A stretch of DNA of 64,000 nucleotides. Origin: Caldilineaceae bacterium (GTDB lineage: Bacteria; Chloroflexota; Anaerolineae; Caldilineales; Caldilineaceae). Shown here in pieces: positions 45,179 through 53,861 of this stretch (its first letter is position 1; every line of letters starts with the position of its first letter). Made by a program: the position numbers and the translations under genes. Below the pieces are notes generated by a model. It was not told where the DNA came from. It saw only the letters and a list, made by a program, of their open reading frames with translations, and searched no databases. Location: contig JALHQH010000029.1 in the NCBI GenBank assembly GCA_022842065.1, positions 1-64,000 on the forward strand. The letters are read 5' to 3'.

Positions 45179-45613
45179 ATGCAGAACTTTCCGCATCACT
45201 ATGTCGTCAGGGCTGATGGCACGGACGCCGGCACGGTGCTGATCTCGTCAACTAATCTACCCGATTGGCCAACCGACGCCCCTGCCGAATTCGACGGCCC
45301 CGGCGATCGCTGGTCGCCGGAAACGATGCTGGTCGGTGCCGCGGCCAACTGCTTTATCTTGACCTTCCGTGCGATTGCGCGCGCGTCCAAGTTTGAATGG
45401 ACAAAGCTGACCTGTAAGGTCAGCGGCGTGCTGGATCGGGTGGAACGGGTGACCCAATTTACGGAGATTGAACTGGGAGTGACATTGCAGGTGCCCGCCG
45501 GCACCGACGTTGAAAAGGCCCATCGCTTGCTGGAAAAATCAGAACAAAATTGTCTGATCACCAGTTCGCTTAAGGCCCAAGTTACGTTGAAGGCTGAAGT
45601 AGCGGTGGTTTAA
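45179..45613 (+). CDS. OsmC-family protein, second paralog
   Basis: A 144-residue OsmC/Ohr-fold protein. Cysteines in GAAANCFILTF and KSEQNCLITSSL match the family redox pair, so a thiol peroxidase role is likely. It is shorter than the paralog at 25891 and only distantly similar. AGAAGGAGC precedes the ATG. Its stop codon lies in a 27-bp palindrome shared with the convergent gene. Confidence 0.86.
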   Translation: MQNFPHHYVVRADGTDAGTVLISSTNLPDWPTDAPAEFDGPGDRWSPETMLVGAAANCFILTFRAIARASKFEWTKLTCKVSGVLDRVERVTQFTEIELGVTLQVPAGTDVEKAHRLLEKSEQNCLITSSLKAQVTLKAEVAVV

Positions 45614-45667
45614 TTGCTGCTGATGGTGAAGGTCAGCAGCGCTGACCTTCACCATCAGCAGCAATTA
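45611..45667. repeat. Perfect 27-bp palindrome containing two stop codons
   Basis: Arms 45611-45637 and 45641-45667 match perfectly around a 3-nt loop. The first base of each arm is the start of a TAA stop codon: of the OsmC gene on the plus strand and of the dehydrogenase on the minus strand. Confidence 0.85.
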
Positions 45668-46783
45668 CCCTTCTACATGGCGCAACATCTCCTGCCCATT
45701 CATCCTGGCCAAGCCTAACTTCGCTGGCGTGCGCGTCAGTTGACGGAAATCCTGCCCAAGCGCAGCACTGGCCAAGGTCACCAGCGCCTCCATCAACGGG
45801 GTGGCAACCCCCAACTGCTGGCCGAGCGCACTCCACGCCCCCACGCCATAGGGGACATCCTCCGTCAGCCAACGCGTGTTGATTGAGCCCGGCGCGCGCA
45901 GCTGGGTCAACATGCGGCTGCCGTTGATCGTTGCCCACAGATCGCCCTTGGGCCCAAAGCCGGCGCTGTGAAAGGCCGCATCGACTGGTAGCAACTCGAA
46001 GCCCAACTTACGACCAATCGCCCGCCGTTCCCCATCCACCCCATAGATGACCTGCGCCACCGTGGGCGACACCCCTTCTTCGTAAAAGTAGAAATCGCCC
46101 CGGCTGAATTCGACCCGCCCCGCATTCATCAGCACGCCGGCGGGATGGACGACCGGATTCATCGCACAGAGACCACAGGCAAGCACATTCGGGTATTCGA
46201 CAATCGCCGATTTGGCTCCGCTACGCCCAGTAGTAGTGAAGATGTCGGCCAGCGCATCGGCCACGGCATCGGTCTTGGCCACCGGGTAGACCCCCAGCCC
46301 CAGGCCCGCAACCACCCCCCAGATGATCGCGGTGTCGGGCGCAGTCTTACGGCAGACATAGGGCGCGGTGTCGGTCTCCGCAAAGGCGATGTCATGCTGG
46401 TTGCCACTGGCGCGCACAATCTGGGCAAATTCCAGCGCGCCCAGGGTGCCGGGGGTAATCACCACCATATGGCCGTCACGCAGATGCGGTGCGCAGACCT
46501 CAGCAAAAGGCTTGTGCGCATAGGCCGGCACGATCAGCAGCAGCAGATCATTTTCTAGCGCGACTTGGATATCGGTCGTCACCTGCTGCAACTGGGCGGC
46601 ACCCGTCTCGGCCACACCCTGCAAGTTGATCGTGCGGCTGCTCTGGATCGGGGTCAACATGTGGGCAAAGGCCGGCAGTTCATAGATCGTCACGGCAAAG
46701 CCACGTAGGGCTAGGTTGGCGGCCACAGCAAAGGCCGTATTGCCACCGCCAAGAACGGTGACTGCTCGATTGGCGCTACTCAT
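45665..46783 (-). CDS. NAD(P)/opine-type dehydrogenase
   Basis: A 372-residue two-domain dehydrogenase. The N-terminal Rossmann fold starts VTVLGGGNTAFAVAANLALRG (GxGxxA-type NAD(P) site). The C-terminal domain is of the octopine/nopaline dehydrogenase type (CAMNPVVHPAGVLMNAGRVE, with catalytic His). Such enzymes make or split secondary-amine opines from keto acids and amino acids. The ATG overlaps the stop of the PLP gene upstream (TAATG), which implies a joint pathway. Confidence 0.85.
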   Translation of the reverse strand: MSSANRAVTVLGGGNTAFAVAANLALRGFAVTIYELPAFAHMLTPIQSSRTINLQGVAETGAAQLQQVTTDIQVALENDLLLLIVPAYAHKPFAEVCAPHLRDGHMVVITPGTLGALEFAQIVRASGNQHDIAFAETDTAPYVCRKTAPDTAIIWGVVAGLGLGVYPVAKTDAVADALADIFTTTGRSGAKSAIVEYPNVLACGLCAMNPVVHPAGVLMNAGRVEFSRGDFYFYEEGVSPTVAQVIYGVDGERRAIGRKLGFELLPVDAAFHSAGFGPKGDLWATINGSRMLTQLRAPGSINTRWLTEDVPYGVGAWSALGQQLGVATPLMEALVTLASAALGQDFRQLTRTPAKLGLARMNGQEMLRHVEG

Positions 46784-47922
46784 TAGGCTAACACCTCACG
46801 CAGCCGCTGTGCGACAATTTCGGTCTCGCCTTCATTTAAGGTGTTGACCATCACCGCGATCTGGCCCCCTTCAAAGGTCGGGCGTAGCCAAATGCTTGGC
46901 TCACCATCGCGCAGTTCCTGGCACAGCGCCTTCAACTTGTCATCATCGGCCCCGTCTACGGTAATCCGCAACTGGACCCACGCCTCGCGTTCTGGATTCC
47001 ACGCCTGTTCGGTCTGGATGTTGGGCAGATCCGCAATCGCCTTCGTGATCGTCGCAATCCGATCAAACTGCTGCTGAATGCGCTCTTCATGATCCATGGT
47101 CAACCACTCGCGTACCGCCACCGTCACGCCGATCACTTCCTGGCGGTCGAGTTTGTAGCCGCGTCCCATGCCGCGCGACAGTTGCGCTTCGTAGCCGATA
47201 AAACTGTGTGACTTGGCGTTTTGGATGTACTGCTTGCTGCCACAGAGGATGCCAGCCGAGTTCTGCGCGCCCAGGTATTTTGCCCCAAAACAGACCAGAT
47301 CGGCTCCACTTTGCGCCACATAGTGCATGCGCTCAATCGGATAAATCTCTGATGCGGCGTCTACGATCACGCGTGTTCCCTTGCGCTTGGCCACGGCAAC
47401 CACATCGGCCAACTGGAGCACCCCCGGTACCACTTCCCCGCGTGCATAGTGCAGAATGCCGGCGGTATTCGGCCCAATCGCCGCCTCAAGTTGGGCAATC
47501 GTCGTACCATTTTCATCGCCCACTACGACCATTTTTCCACCCGGCACGGTGATACAACGGTCGTAGTGATAACGTTGGCGCTTTTGCAGCAGAATCTCGT
47601 TTGCCATCCCGCTGGTATCGGGCAGGCGGCTAATCTTGGCGCGATCATCGCCGGTGATAAAACTGGCGATCCCCTGCACCAGCGCCGCAAAACAGCCGGA
47701 GGTGACCATCGCACTCTCCGCCCCGATCATGTCGGCGATGGCACTGCCGGTTTTGTCAATCACCTCTTCCAGGGGTGCATACCCTGTATTCGCCGCTTCC
47801 ATCGCGGCCTGCACGGCTGGCGATAGCATCGAGCCGCCCAGCAAAGTAACGTGGCCCATGGCATTGACCACCCGTTTGATCCCAAAATCGGCATAAATAT
47901 CGGCCGGCGCAGCAGTGGACAT
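46783..47922 (-). CDS. SelA/DgaE-like PLP-dependent enzyme
   Basis: A 379-residue fold-type I PLP enzyme of the SelA-like group, which includes D-glucosaminate-6-phosphate ammonia lyase and other beta-eliminases or aminotransferase-like enzymes. The probable PLP Lys is in FGAKYLGAQNSAGIL; the DAASEIYP motif binds the pyridine N. Length and lack of the N-terminal SelA domain argue against true selenocysteine synthase. Coupled to the opine-type dehydrogenase, so an amino acid or amino sugar is the likely substrate. Confidence 0.83.
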   Translation of the reverse strand: MSTAAPADIYADFGIKRVVNAMGHVTLLGGSMLSPAVQAAMEAANTGYAPLEEVIDKTGSAIADMIGAESAMVTSGCFAALVQGIASFITGDDRAKISRLPDTSGMANEILLQKRQRYHYDRCITVPGGKMVVVGDENGTTIAQLEAAIGPNTAGILHYARGEVVPGVLQLADVVAVAKRKGTRVIVDAASEIYPIERMHYVAQSGADLVCFGAKYLGAQNSAGILCGSKQYIQNAKSHSFIGYEAQLSRGMGRGYKLDRQEVIGVTVAVREWLTMDHEERIQQQFDRIATITKAIADLPNIQTEQAWNPEREAWVQLRITVDGADDDKLKALCQELRDGEPSIWLRPTFEGGQIAVMVNTLNEGETEIVAQRLREVLA

Positions 47923-47950
47923 GGATTCTCCTCAGTGGATGTGATGGTGG

Positions 47951-48243
47951 GTAGGTAGGTAAATCGGTAGGTAGGTAAATCGGTAAATCAGTAAATCGGT
48001 AAATCAGTAAATCAGTAAATCGGTAAATCAGTAAATCAGTAAATCAGTAAATCAGTAAATCAGTAAATCAGTAAATCAGTATACGTAGGTGATAGCTTTT
48101 GTACCGATATACCGATATACCGATATACCGATATACCGATATACCGATATACCGATATACCGATATACCGATTTACCGATTTACCGATTTACCGATTTAC
48201 CGATTTACCGATTTACCGATTTACCGATTTACCGATTTACCAA
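47951..48243. repeat. Inverted arrays of an 8-bp tandem repeat
   Basis: About 14 units of TAAATC(A/G)G (left array, to 48081), a 22-bp unique spacer, then 8 units of CCGATATA and 9 of CCGATTTA (48104-48239). The right array is the reverse complement of the left, so the region can form a very long hairpin. The array ends at the stop codon of rpiA. Confidence 0.9.
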
Positions 48244-48244
48244 T

Positions 48245-48934
48245 CTACCGCTTCAAAATCCGCACGCCCTCATCAGTGCCGACGATGACTTCGCTGGCGA
48301 TGTTGACGAAGAGGCCGTGTTCGACGATGCCGACGCGCCGTTTGAGCAGATCGGCGAGAGCAGGGGGATCGGTGATGACGCCAAAGTTGGCGTCGAGGAT
48401 ATAGTTACCCTGGTCGGTGACAAAGGGTTGTTCGCCCTTCTGGCGCAATTCAACCGTTGCGCCCAAACTTTCCAGGTATTCAAACTGGGTACGCCAGCCA
48501 AAGGTGACGACTTCGACCGGGACATGCCATTTACTCCCCAATTGTGGGGAGAGTTTGGCTTCGTCCACAATGATGATCTCGCGTTTGCTGGCTTGGGCGA
48601 CAATCTTTTCGCGCAGCAATGCGCCGCCGCCGCCCTTGATTAGGTTGAGCTGTTTATCGACTTCATCGGCGCCATCCACGGTGAGATCAATGATGGGATG
48701 TTCTTCCAGCGTGCTGAGGGGGAAGCCGAGTTGCTTTGCTTCCTGGGCAATGCTCTGCGAAGTGGGAATCCCGACGAGGTCTTGCAACTCGCCGGCGGCT
48801 AACCGTTCCGCCAAGCGGTGGACAAAGAGGGTTGCGGTAGCACCTGTGCCCAACCCGATCACCATGCCGGAGGTGACATAGGTCGCCGCGTGATTTGCAG
48901 CGTTTTGTTTCTGCCTTTGTGTGTCTATTGCCAT
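48245..48934 (-). CDS. rpiA: Ribose-5-phosphate isomerase A
   Basis: A 229-residue RpiA interconverting ribose-5-phosphate and ribulose-5-phosphate. Motifs: GLGTGATATLFVHRL, LTVDGADEVD (catalytic Asp) and KGGGGALLREKIVA (Lys). Start 48934 has AAAGGA upstream; a longer frame to 49000 has none. It is downstream of sixA on the same strand, gap 73 nt. The 8-bp repeat array starts within 2 nt of its stop. Confidence 0.94.
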   Translation of the reverse strand: MAIDTQRQKQNAANHAATYVTSGMVIGLGTGATATLFVHRLAERLAAGELQDLVGIPTSQSIAQEAKQLGFPLSTLEEHPIIDLTVDGADEVDKQLNLIKGGGGALLREKIVAQASKREIIIVDEAKLSPQLGSKWHVPVEVVTFGWRTQFEYLESLGATVELRQKGEQPFVTDQGNYILDANFGVITDPPALADLLKRRVGIVEHGLFVNIASEVIVGTDEGVRILKR

Positions 48935-49007
48935 ACATATCCTTTGTTTGTCTGTTGGATCACAAGCTGCTCGCTGTGGAACGACTGCCGGGCGAACCAC
49001 GCGCTGG

Positions 49008-49514
49008 CTATTTGCGCAGTGCTTTCGGTGTGAGCAACAACTGTAATTGGCCGCACCCCCAGCGAATTTGTTTCCACCAAAAGATTTCGACCCCTAAGTG
49101 GGCGAGGGCGGCGGTAGGAAAATCGAGGTTCAATCGTGGCGTCGCACCAGAAGATAAGCCGGCGACCAGCTCGGCAATCCCCGGATTGTGACCAACCACC
49201 ACTACATGTTCCATATCCGGTGGCACATGGCTCAGCAGTTCGAGCCACGTTTCGGCTTCGGCGAGATAGGCATTGTCCGCCCATTGCACGCGCCCTGTGT
49301 AGCCCAAGGTGTCGACGATGGCGGTTGTGGTCTCGCGTGTGCGTAGTGCTGGTGAACTGAGCAACCAATCAACCGGCGGTGCCGTGCGCGCCAACAATTT
49401 GCCCAACTGCTCGGCATCTTTGCGGCCCCGTTTGGTCAGCGGTCGGTCAAAGTCGGCGAGGCTAGTGGTCGCATCGACTGCTTTGGCATGCCGTATGATT
49501 GAAAGCTTTTTCAT
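49008..49514 (-). CDS. sixA: SixA-type phosphohistidine phosphatase
   Basis: A 168-residue histidine-phosphatase-superfamily protein. RHAKA (residues 8-12) contains the phosphorylated His; SSPALRTRETT supplies the phosphate-binding Arg, and VVVGHNPG the second His. SixA dephosphorylates His on phosphotransfer proteins. ATG 49514. The function in this organism could also be on another phosphohistidine protein. Confidence 0.9.
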   Translation of the reverse strand: MKKLSIIRHAKAVDATTSLADFDRPLTKRGRKDAEQLGKLLARTAPPVDWLLSSPALRTRETTTAIVDTLGYTGRVQWADNAYLAEAETWLELLSHVPPDMEHVVVVGHNPGIAELVAGLSSGATPRLNLDFPTAALAHLGVEIFWWKQIRWGCGQLQLLLTPKALRK

Positions 49515-50423
49515 GGTCTATTGCTCCTCTGCCTGCTTGCTGACAGAAGCGTTTGCGGGCCGCGCTGTCGTGTTTAATCGCCATGTACATCTATTATAGG
49601 CATAAGCGTACTACTCCGTCAAAGCATTTGTAGCGCCAGTGAACACTATATTGCAAAATTGTCAGCACTTTGCAAATTTTCCGTGCAAATTCCTGGTTGT
49701 CTTCATGGGTAGAGTCTGTTATGATGCAGGCTATGTGTTGTTTAATCGTAACGACTAACCCCTACCTAACCCTCCCCAGTTTGGGGAGGGGATCGAGCTG
49801 GGAGACCCTGGTTCCCTCCCTTAGCAGGGGAGCGCGCCTGGTAGGCCACCGCTCCTAGGCGCGGGAGGGGTGGCTTAGTCGTCACGTTATCGTAATGGAG
49901 GTCTCTATTGTAACAATCTAAAATCTGGAAAAGAGAGCGCATGGCCCGTACCGGTGAACGATTTTTGTTTATGCTCGTGCGGGTGACGAGGAAGGGGTTC
50001 CCGGCTCGCCGGGTTAACTGTAGCCGATTGCGGTTACAGGAAAATCGATTCATCAGCGGATGCCCCCAGGCTATGACCACAGGCCTGACCCAAAGCCAAC
50101 CGGCTTTCGGTAAATCTTTTCTCCATTTATCTCCTTAGGATTAGCGCGTGGATAAAACCAGCGGGTAACCGTTGGCACAGCACCACGTAGCTGTGGACCC
50201 CAAAAATGACACCACTGGTTGGTGTGGGTAATGGCGCGGTTTCGCACCGCGGCTCTGTTTTTGTCTGCGTTTGTCGCGGTAATCCTGCCTGTTTGGCATC
50301 AGTCATGATGACAAAGCTGGTACGCGCTGACGACGGTTGCTGCATCGGTTCTGGCCTAACGTCCTGACCTTGTGCTGCCCTGCGCCATTTCCATCTATCC
50401 TGCGGTTCTCATTCAGCGCAAGC
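49515..50423. other. Gene-poor interval between sixA and glmS
   Basis: No convincing gene. Short frames at 49941-50138 (+) and 50127-50345 (-) lack recognisable motifs. Contains the repeat at 49748-49884. Confidence 0.5.
49748..49884. mobile_element. MITE-like CCCTCCCC repeat with terminal inverted repeats
   Basis: Ends read CGTAACGACTAACCCCT and AGGGGTGGCTTAGTCGTCACG, an imperfect inverted repeat. Inside are CTCCCCAGTTTGGGGAGGGG and CCCTCCCTTAGCAGGGGAG. Related to the repeat at 40645. No coding potential. Confidence 0.6.
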
Positions 50424-50494
50424 AGATACTTGGCGCTGTCATCAATTTATATTTTTTTGCCGTAAAAAGTACAAATTGGTGACAACTGCCGGTG
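50424..50494 (-). repeat. Palindromic promoter element, copy 3 (diverged)
   Basis: Conserved flanks and a degenerate palindrome (TGTCATCAATTT with AAATTGGTGACA). The -10-like end is AAGTATCT and points away from glmS. This copy lies 73 nt upstream of the glmS start codon and is less perfect than the other three. Confidence 0.6.
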
Positions 50495-50566
50495 TCACAA
50501 CGCGCTGTTATTGGGGCTGTCGGCAATTTGGTTTCCTTATTTGACGATTGCGCAAGGAGATAAATT

Positions 50567-52426
50567 ATGTGTGGTATTGTTGGTTATATCGGCGCACGCG
50601 CCGCTGCCCCGATTGTTTTGCATGGTTTACGCCAATTGGAATATCGTGGTTATGACTCGGCCGGGATGGCGGTGCTGGGTGATGATGGCGTCATTCAGAT
50701 CCGGCGCGAGGTTGGTAAGCTCGAAAACCTCGCGAAAATGTTAGAGGCCGCCCCGCCTGATGGTCATTTAGCTGTTGGCCATACGCGCTGGGCCACCCAC
50801 GGTGCCCCCAGCCAGCGCAACGCCCATCCCCATAGCAGCCCCGATGGTCGCCTCGTCGTTGTCCAGAATGGCATTGTCGAAAATTTTGCCGAATTACGCC
50901 GCCGTTTGCAAGGTGAAGGTTACACCTTTCACAGTGACACCGACACCGAAGTGATCGTCCACTTGGTTCACCGTTACTATCACAACGGTTGCCGCGGCGA
51001 TCTGATGGGCGCTGTGCGCAAAACCCTGGCCGATCTGCGTGGTCCCAGCGCGATTGTGGTGCTCTGCGAGGATTACCCCGATCAATTGATTGCGGCCCGC
51101 CTGGGCAATGCCGGTGGGGTGGCAATTGGGCTGGGCGAGGGTGAAATGTTTATTGCCAGTGACATTCCCGCCTTGTTACAACACACCCGCCAGGTGACCT
51201 TTCTGGAAAATCAGCAGATGGCGCTACTGACGCGTGAGGGGGTCACCTACTCGGATTTTGCCGGCGCCCCGTTGACCAAAAAGAGCGTCACGATCGAGTG
51301 GGATGCCCAAGCCGCCGAAAAGGGCGAATTTACCCATTACATGCAGAAGGAGATCTTCGAGCAAGGGCGTAGCCTCACTGACACCCTGCGCAGCCGGCTT
51401 AATTTTGCCGATGCACGGGTTGAATTGCCGACCCTGGGGCTTACCGCTGACCAGATCGGTGCCTTGCAGAAGATAACGATTGTTGCCTGTGGCACCAGCT
51501 ACTATGCCGGCCTGGTGGGCAAAGTGATGATCGAGCGGCTGGCGCGCATCCCCGTTGAGGTCGATTATGCCAGTGAATTCCGTTATCGCGATCCGCTGGT
51601 CGGGCCGGGGCATCTGGTGCTGGCGATCACGCAGAGCGGGGAAACGGTTGACACCCTGGCCGCACTCGAAGAGGCTCGCCACAAGGGGGCCTTTACCGCG
51701 GCGATTGTCAACGCGATTGGTAGCCAGGCCGCGCGCGTCTGTGATGGGCACATCTATATGCAAGCCGGCCCAGAGATCGGGGTGGCCAGCACCAAAGCCT
51801 TTACTGCCTCGGTGACTGACCTGTTCCTGCTCGCCTTTTACCTAGGCCAGGAGCGTGGTCGGCTTGATCTCGCCGAACGCACGCAACTGCTGGCGGCGCT
51901 GACTGCACTCCCCGGCCAAGCCGGCGCGTTGTTGGAAGCGGCCTGGCATAACAATTTCTACCGAGCGCTAGCCGAACGTTTTCAGCCCTATCACAATTTC
52001 CTCTATCTGGGGCGCGGCATCAATTACGCGATTGCCCGCGAAGGCGCGCTCAAACTCAAAGAGATTAGCTACATTCACGCCGAAGGTTACCCTGCCGGCG
52101 AGATGAAACATGGCCCAATTGCCCTAATCGACGAGCGGATGCCCACCGTCGTCATTGCCGGTCGTGATCGCCTTTACGACAAGATGATCAGCCAGGTGGA
52201 ACAAGTCAAGGCGCGTAACGGCCTTGTCCTCGCCGTTGGCCACGCTGACGATGACTATTTACGCACCAAGGCCGACGTGGTCATGCCCATCCCTCATACC
52301 CACGAACTGCTGCTGCCGATTCTGGCCGTCATCCCCTTGCAGATCCTGGCCTATGAAATCGCCGTCTGCCGCGGGGCCGATGTCGATCAGCCGCGCAATC
52401 TGGCGAAAAGTGTGACGGTCGAATAG
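50567..52426 (+). CDS. glmS: Glutamine-fructose-6-phosphate aminotransferase (isomerizing)
   Basis: A 619-residue GlmS making glucosamine-6-phosphate from fructose-6-phosphate and glutamine, the first step of amino-sugar and peptidoglycan synthesis. The N-terminal Cys2 nucleophile (MCGIVGYIG) and GHTRWATHG glutaminase region are intact, and two SIS domains follow (ACGTSYYAG, ITQSGETVDTL; FLYLGRGINY, EGALKLKEISY, HAEGYPAGEMKHGP). Length is standard. AAGGAG precedes the ATG. Confidence 0.97.
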   Translation: MCGIVGYIGARAAAPIVLHGLRQLEYRGYDSAGMAVLGDDGVIQIRREVGKLENLAKMLEAAPPDGHLAVGHTRWATHGAPSQRNAHPHSSPDGRLVVVQNGIVENFAELRRRLQGEGYTFHSDTDTEVIVHLVHRYYHNGCRGDLMGAVRKTLADLRGPSAIVVLCEDYPDQLIAARLGNAGGVAIGLGEGEMFIASDIPALLQHTRQVTFLENQQMALLTREGVTYSDFAGAPLTKKSVTIEWDAQAAEKGEFTHYMQKEIFEQGRSLTDTLRSRLNFADARVELPTLGLTADQIGALQKITIVACGTSYYAGLVGKVMIERLARIPVEVDYASEFRYRDPLVGPGHLVLAITQSGETVDTLAALEEARHKGAFTAAIVNAIGSQAARVCDGHIYMQAGPEIGVASTKAFTASVTDLFLLAFYLGQERGRLDLAERTQLLAALTALPGQAGALLEAAWHNNFYRALAERFQPYHNFLYLGRGINYAIAREGALKLKEISYIHAEGYPAGEMKHGPIALIDERMPTVVIAGRDRLYDKMISQVEQVKARNGLVLAVGHADDDYLRTKADVVMPIPHTHELLLPILAVIPLQILAYEIAVCRGADVDQPRNLAKSVTVE

Positions 52427-52462
52427 GTAACTTTGAATAGGTGGGTGGTTGGTTGGTGACTC

Positions 52463-52599
52463 ACCTAAAGTGATGTCAGTTTGAAACCAATACATTTATC
52501 CACGAAAGTACACGAAGGTACATGAAGTAAAGGCGAAATCTTCGTGTACTTTCGTGGATCATCTAAAACTACGATTTTCTATCTGATTTCACTTTAGGT
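52463..52599. mobile_element. 137-bp MITE with ACCTAAAGTGA ends
   Basis: Inverted termini ACCTAAAGTGATGTCAG (52463-52479) and the near complement 52583-52599. Internal perfect 20-bp hairpin (52498-52517 with 52540-52559). Its right end overlaps the left end of the next nested element by 4 bp. Confidence 0.72.
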
Positions 52600-52845
52600 T
52601 CTGTTGACATTTGCTAAAACGGCCAATCGAATTGGCCAGCTATACTGAAGTCAAGTTGAGAACCGGAGTTTTGCTGGCTAACGGGATCGCGTGCGTCGCA
52701 CTGACCGCCAACTGTTTCCAGTCCGCTAGATTCTTTGGTCAGTGCGACGCACGCTGACCGAAACTAGGGGTTTCATTCTGATTTGAGTATAACACCGAAA
52801 AGCCGCGGGTTTCAACCCTGCAAAATTGAAATGTCAATAGAACCT
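52596..52845. mobile_element. Inverted-repeat element disrupted by MITE copy B
   Basis: Ends AGGTTCTGTTGACATTT (52596-52612) and AAATGTCAATAGAACCT (52829-52845) are near-perfect inverted repeats. MITE copy B (52640-52792) lies between them, so it appears to have inserted into this older element. Confidence 0.68.
52640..52792. mobile_element. 153-bp MITE, copy B
   Basis: Almost identical to 4073-4225, including the 18-bp central hairpin (52689-52706 with 52737-52754). Two substitutions in the body (A for C near 52666; T for C near 52772) and a divergent last base or two. Confidence 0.87.
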
Positions 52846-52947
52846 AACTAACTATCCAACCACTCACCTATCCTTGCACCATACCCCGCTTTTTCTCTCC
52901 ATTTTCACACATTGTTGCCCTTGCGCATTCTTATCGCCTGCTTTGCT

Positions 52948-52982
52948 TGTGGACATTATTGGTAGAATGTTGGTATACTTGC
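52948..52982 (+). promoter_or_regulatory. Candidate promoter of the lipoprotein gene
   Basis: TATACT near 52974-52979, preceded by the TTG-containing stretch TTGTGGACATTATTGGTAGA. The -10 is good, the -35 weak. The lipoprotein starts at 53109, so the leader would be about 120 nt. Confidence 0.4.
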
Positions 52983-53108
52983 GCATAATCAATTTTCGGA
53001 CATTGTTCAATCTGTGCATGGTTTGAAGATAATCCCTGCTTTACGCATCAATGAAGTAGGTCGGCTTGTTTTCAAAACAATAGCACTGTAGCGGGAGTTT
53101 TTGCCAAC

Positions 53109-53861
53109 ATGGGCGTTCACAAGCGACATCGGTTTCCCCAACCCCCACGCTTTTCTACTATATCATTATTGATGCTGGTCTTGGTACTGCTGCTCACTGG
53201 GGCTGGGTGCAGCTTTGGTGGAGACACACCAACGCGGACGCCCGTGCCAACCTGGACCCCGACACCCATCGGCCAATCGGGCACTGGGGGGGGCGCGGTT
53301 GTGCTATCGACACCACTGCCAACGGTTGCGGAGGTGGCACAGCCACCCGCCGACACCCCAACCCCGGTGCCGCCGACTCAGGCCCCCTTACCAACCGATC
53401 CCCCAACCGAAACGCCAACCCCCGAACCAACAGCCACCGAAACGCCGGTGGATACGCCAACCCCAGAACCAACCGCGACGGCCGCTTTTGCTTTTGTGCT
53501 CGAAGCTGCCGAAAAATTTCCCACCGATTCGCTGGCGGCCAATGTCGTGCGTCTCTATCTCTATGTCTACTCACCAACTGAATTTGGCCTGGATGGTTAC
53601 ACTTTGCAAGTCTTGCACAATGGTGAAGAGCTCGCCGTCGATGAAATCTCAGTCGCTGGTGTGCCCGAGCAAACACGGGCTGAGCCTAGCCCTTACACCC
53701 GTTTTACCAATATGAGTGTGATCTTTGTCGAGCCGCAGGCCGGACGTTGGGATATTCAGTTGATCGATGAAGCGCGTGCCCCGGCTGGACCACCGGTTAC
53801 CTTCGAGTTGACGGCGGATGAGAATACGCGCGAATTTTATGTGCGTTATCGACTAGAATAA
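53109..53861 (+). CDS. Lipoprotein with Pro/Thr-rich linker
   Basis: A 250-residue lipoprotein: signal sequence with lipobox LTGAGC (Cys34), a TPTPEPTATETPVDTPTPEP-type linker to about residue 125, and a C-terminal domain of about 120 residues that looks like an Ig-like beta sandwich. The overall design matches the lipoprotein at 1-917. Its last 9 bases overlap the last bases of the convergent DUF2877 gene. Function unknown, likely surface located. Confidence 0.85.
   Translation: MGVHKRHRFPQPPRFSTISLLMLVLVLLLTGAGCSFGGDTPTRTPVPTWTPTPIGQSGTGGGAVVLSTPLPTVAEVAQPPADTPTPVPPTQAPLPTDPPTETPTPEPTATETPVDTPTPEPTATAAFAFVLEAAEKFPTDSLAANVVRLYLYVYSPTEFGLDGYTLQVLHNGEELAVDEISVAGVPEQTRAEPSPYTRFTNMSVIFVEPQAGRWDIQLIDEARAPAGPPVTFELTADENTREFYVRYRLE

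Noticed and set aside
46783..47922. True selenocysteine synthase (SelA), which would support the selenoproteins.
   Set aside because: Shorter than SelA, lacks its N-terminal region, and is coupled to an opine-type dehydrogenase. It fits the SelA-like/DgaE group instead.
47951..48243. CRISPR array.
   Set aside because: Units are 8 bp without spacers, and no cas genes are seen.
48089..48643. A 184-residue reading frame with IYRYTDIP repeats.
   Set aside because: It is the translation of the 8-bp tandem array (three units give eight residues) continued antisense through rpiA; no start signal or known domain.
49941..50345. Two short genes in the sixA-glmS interval.
   Set aside because: No motifs, unlikely composition and no good ribosome-binding context.
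50495..50566. glmS ribozyme upstream of glmS.
   Set aside because: Conserved ribozyme core was not recognisable and the region is too short.
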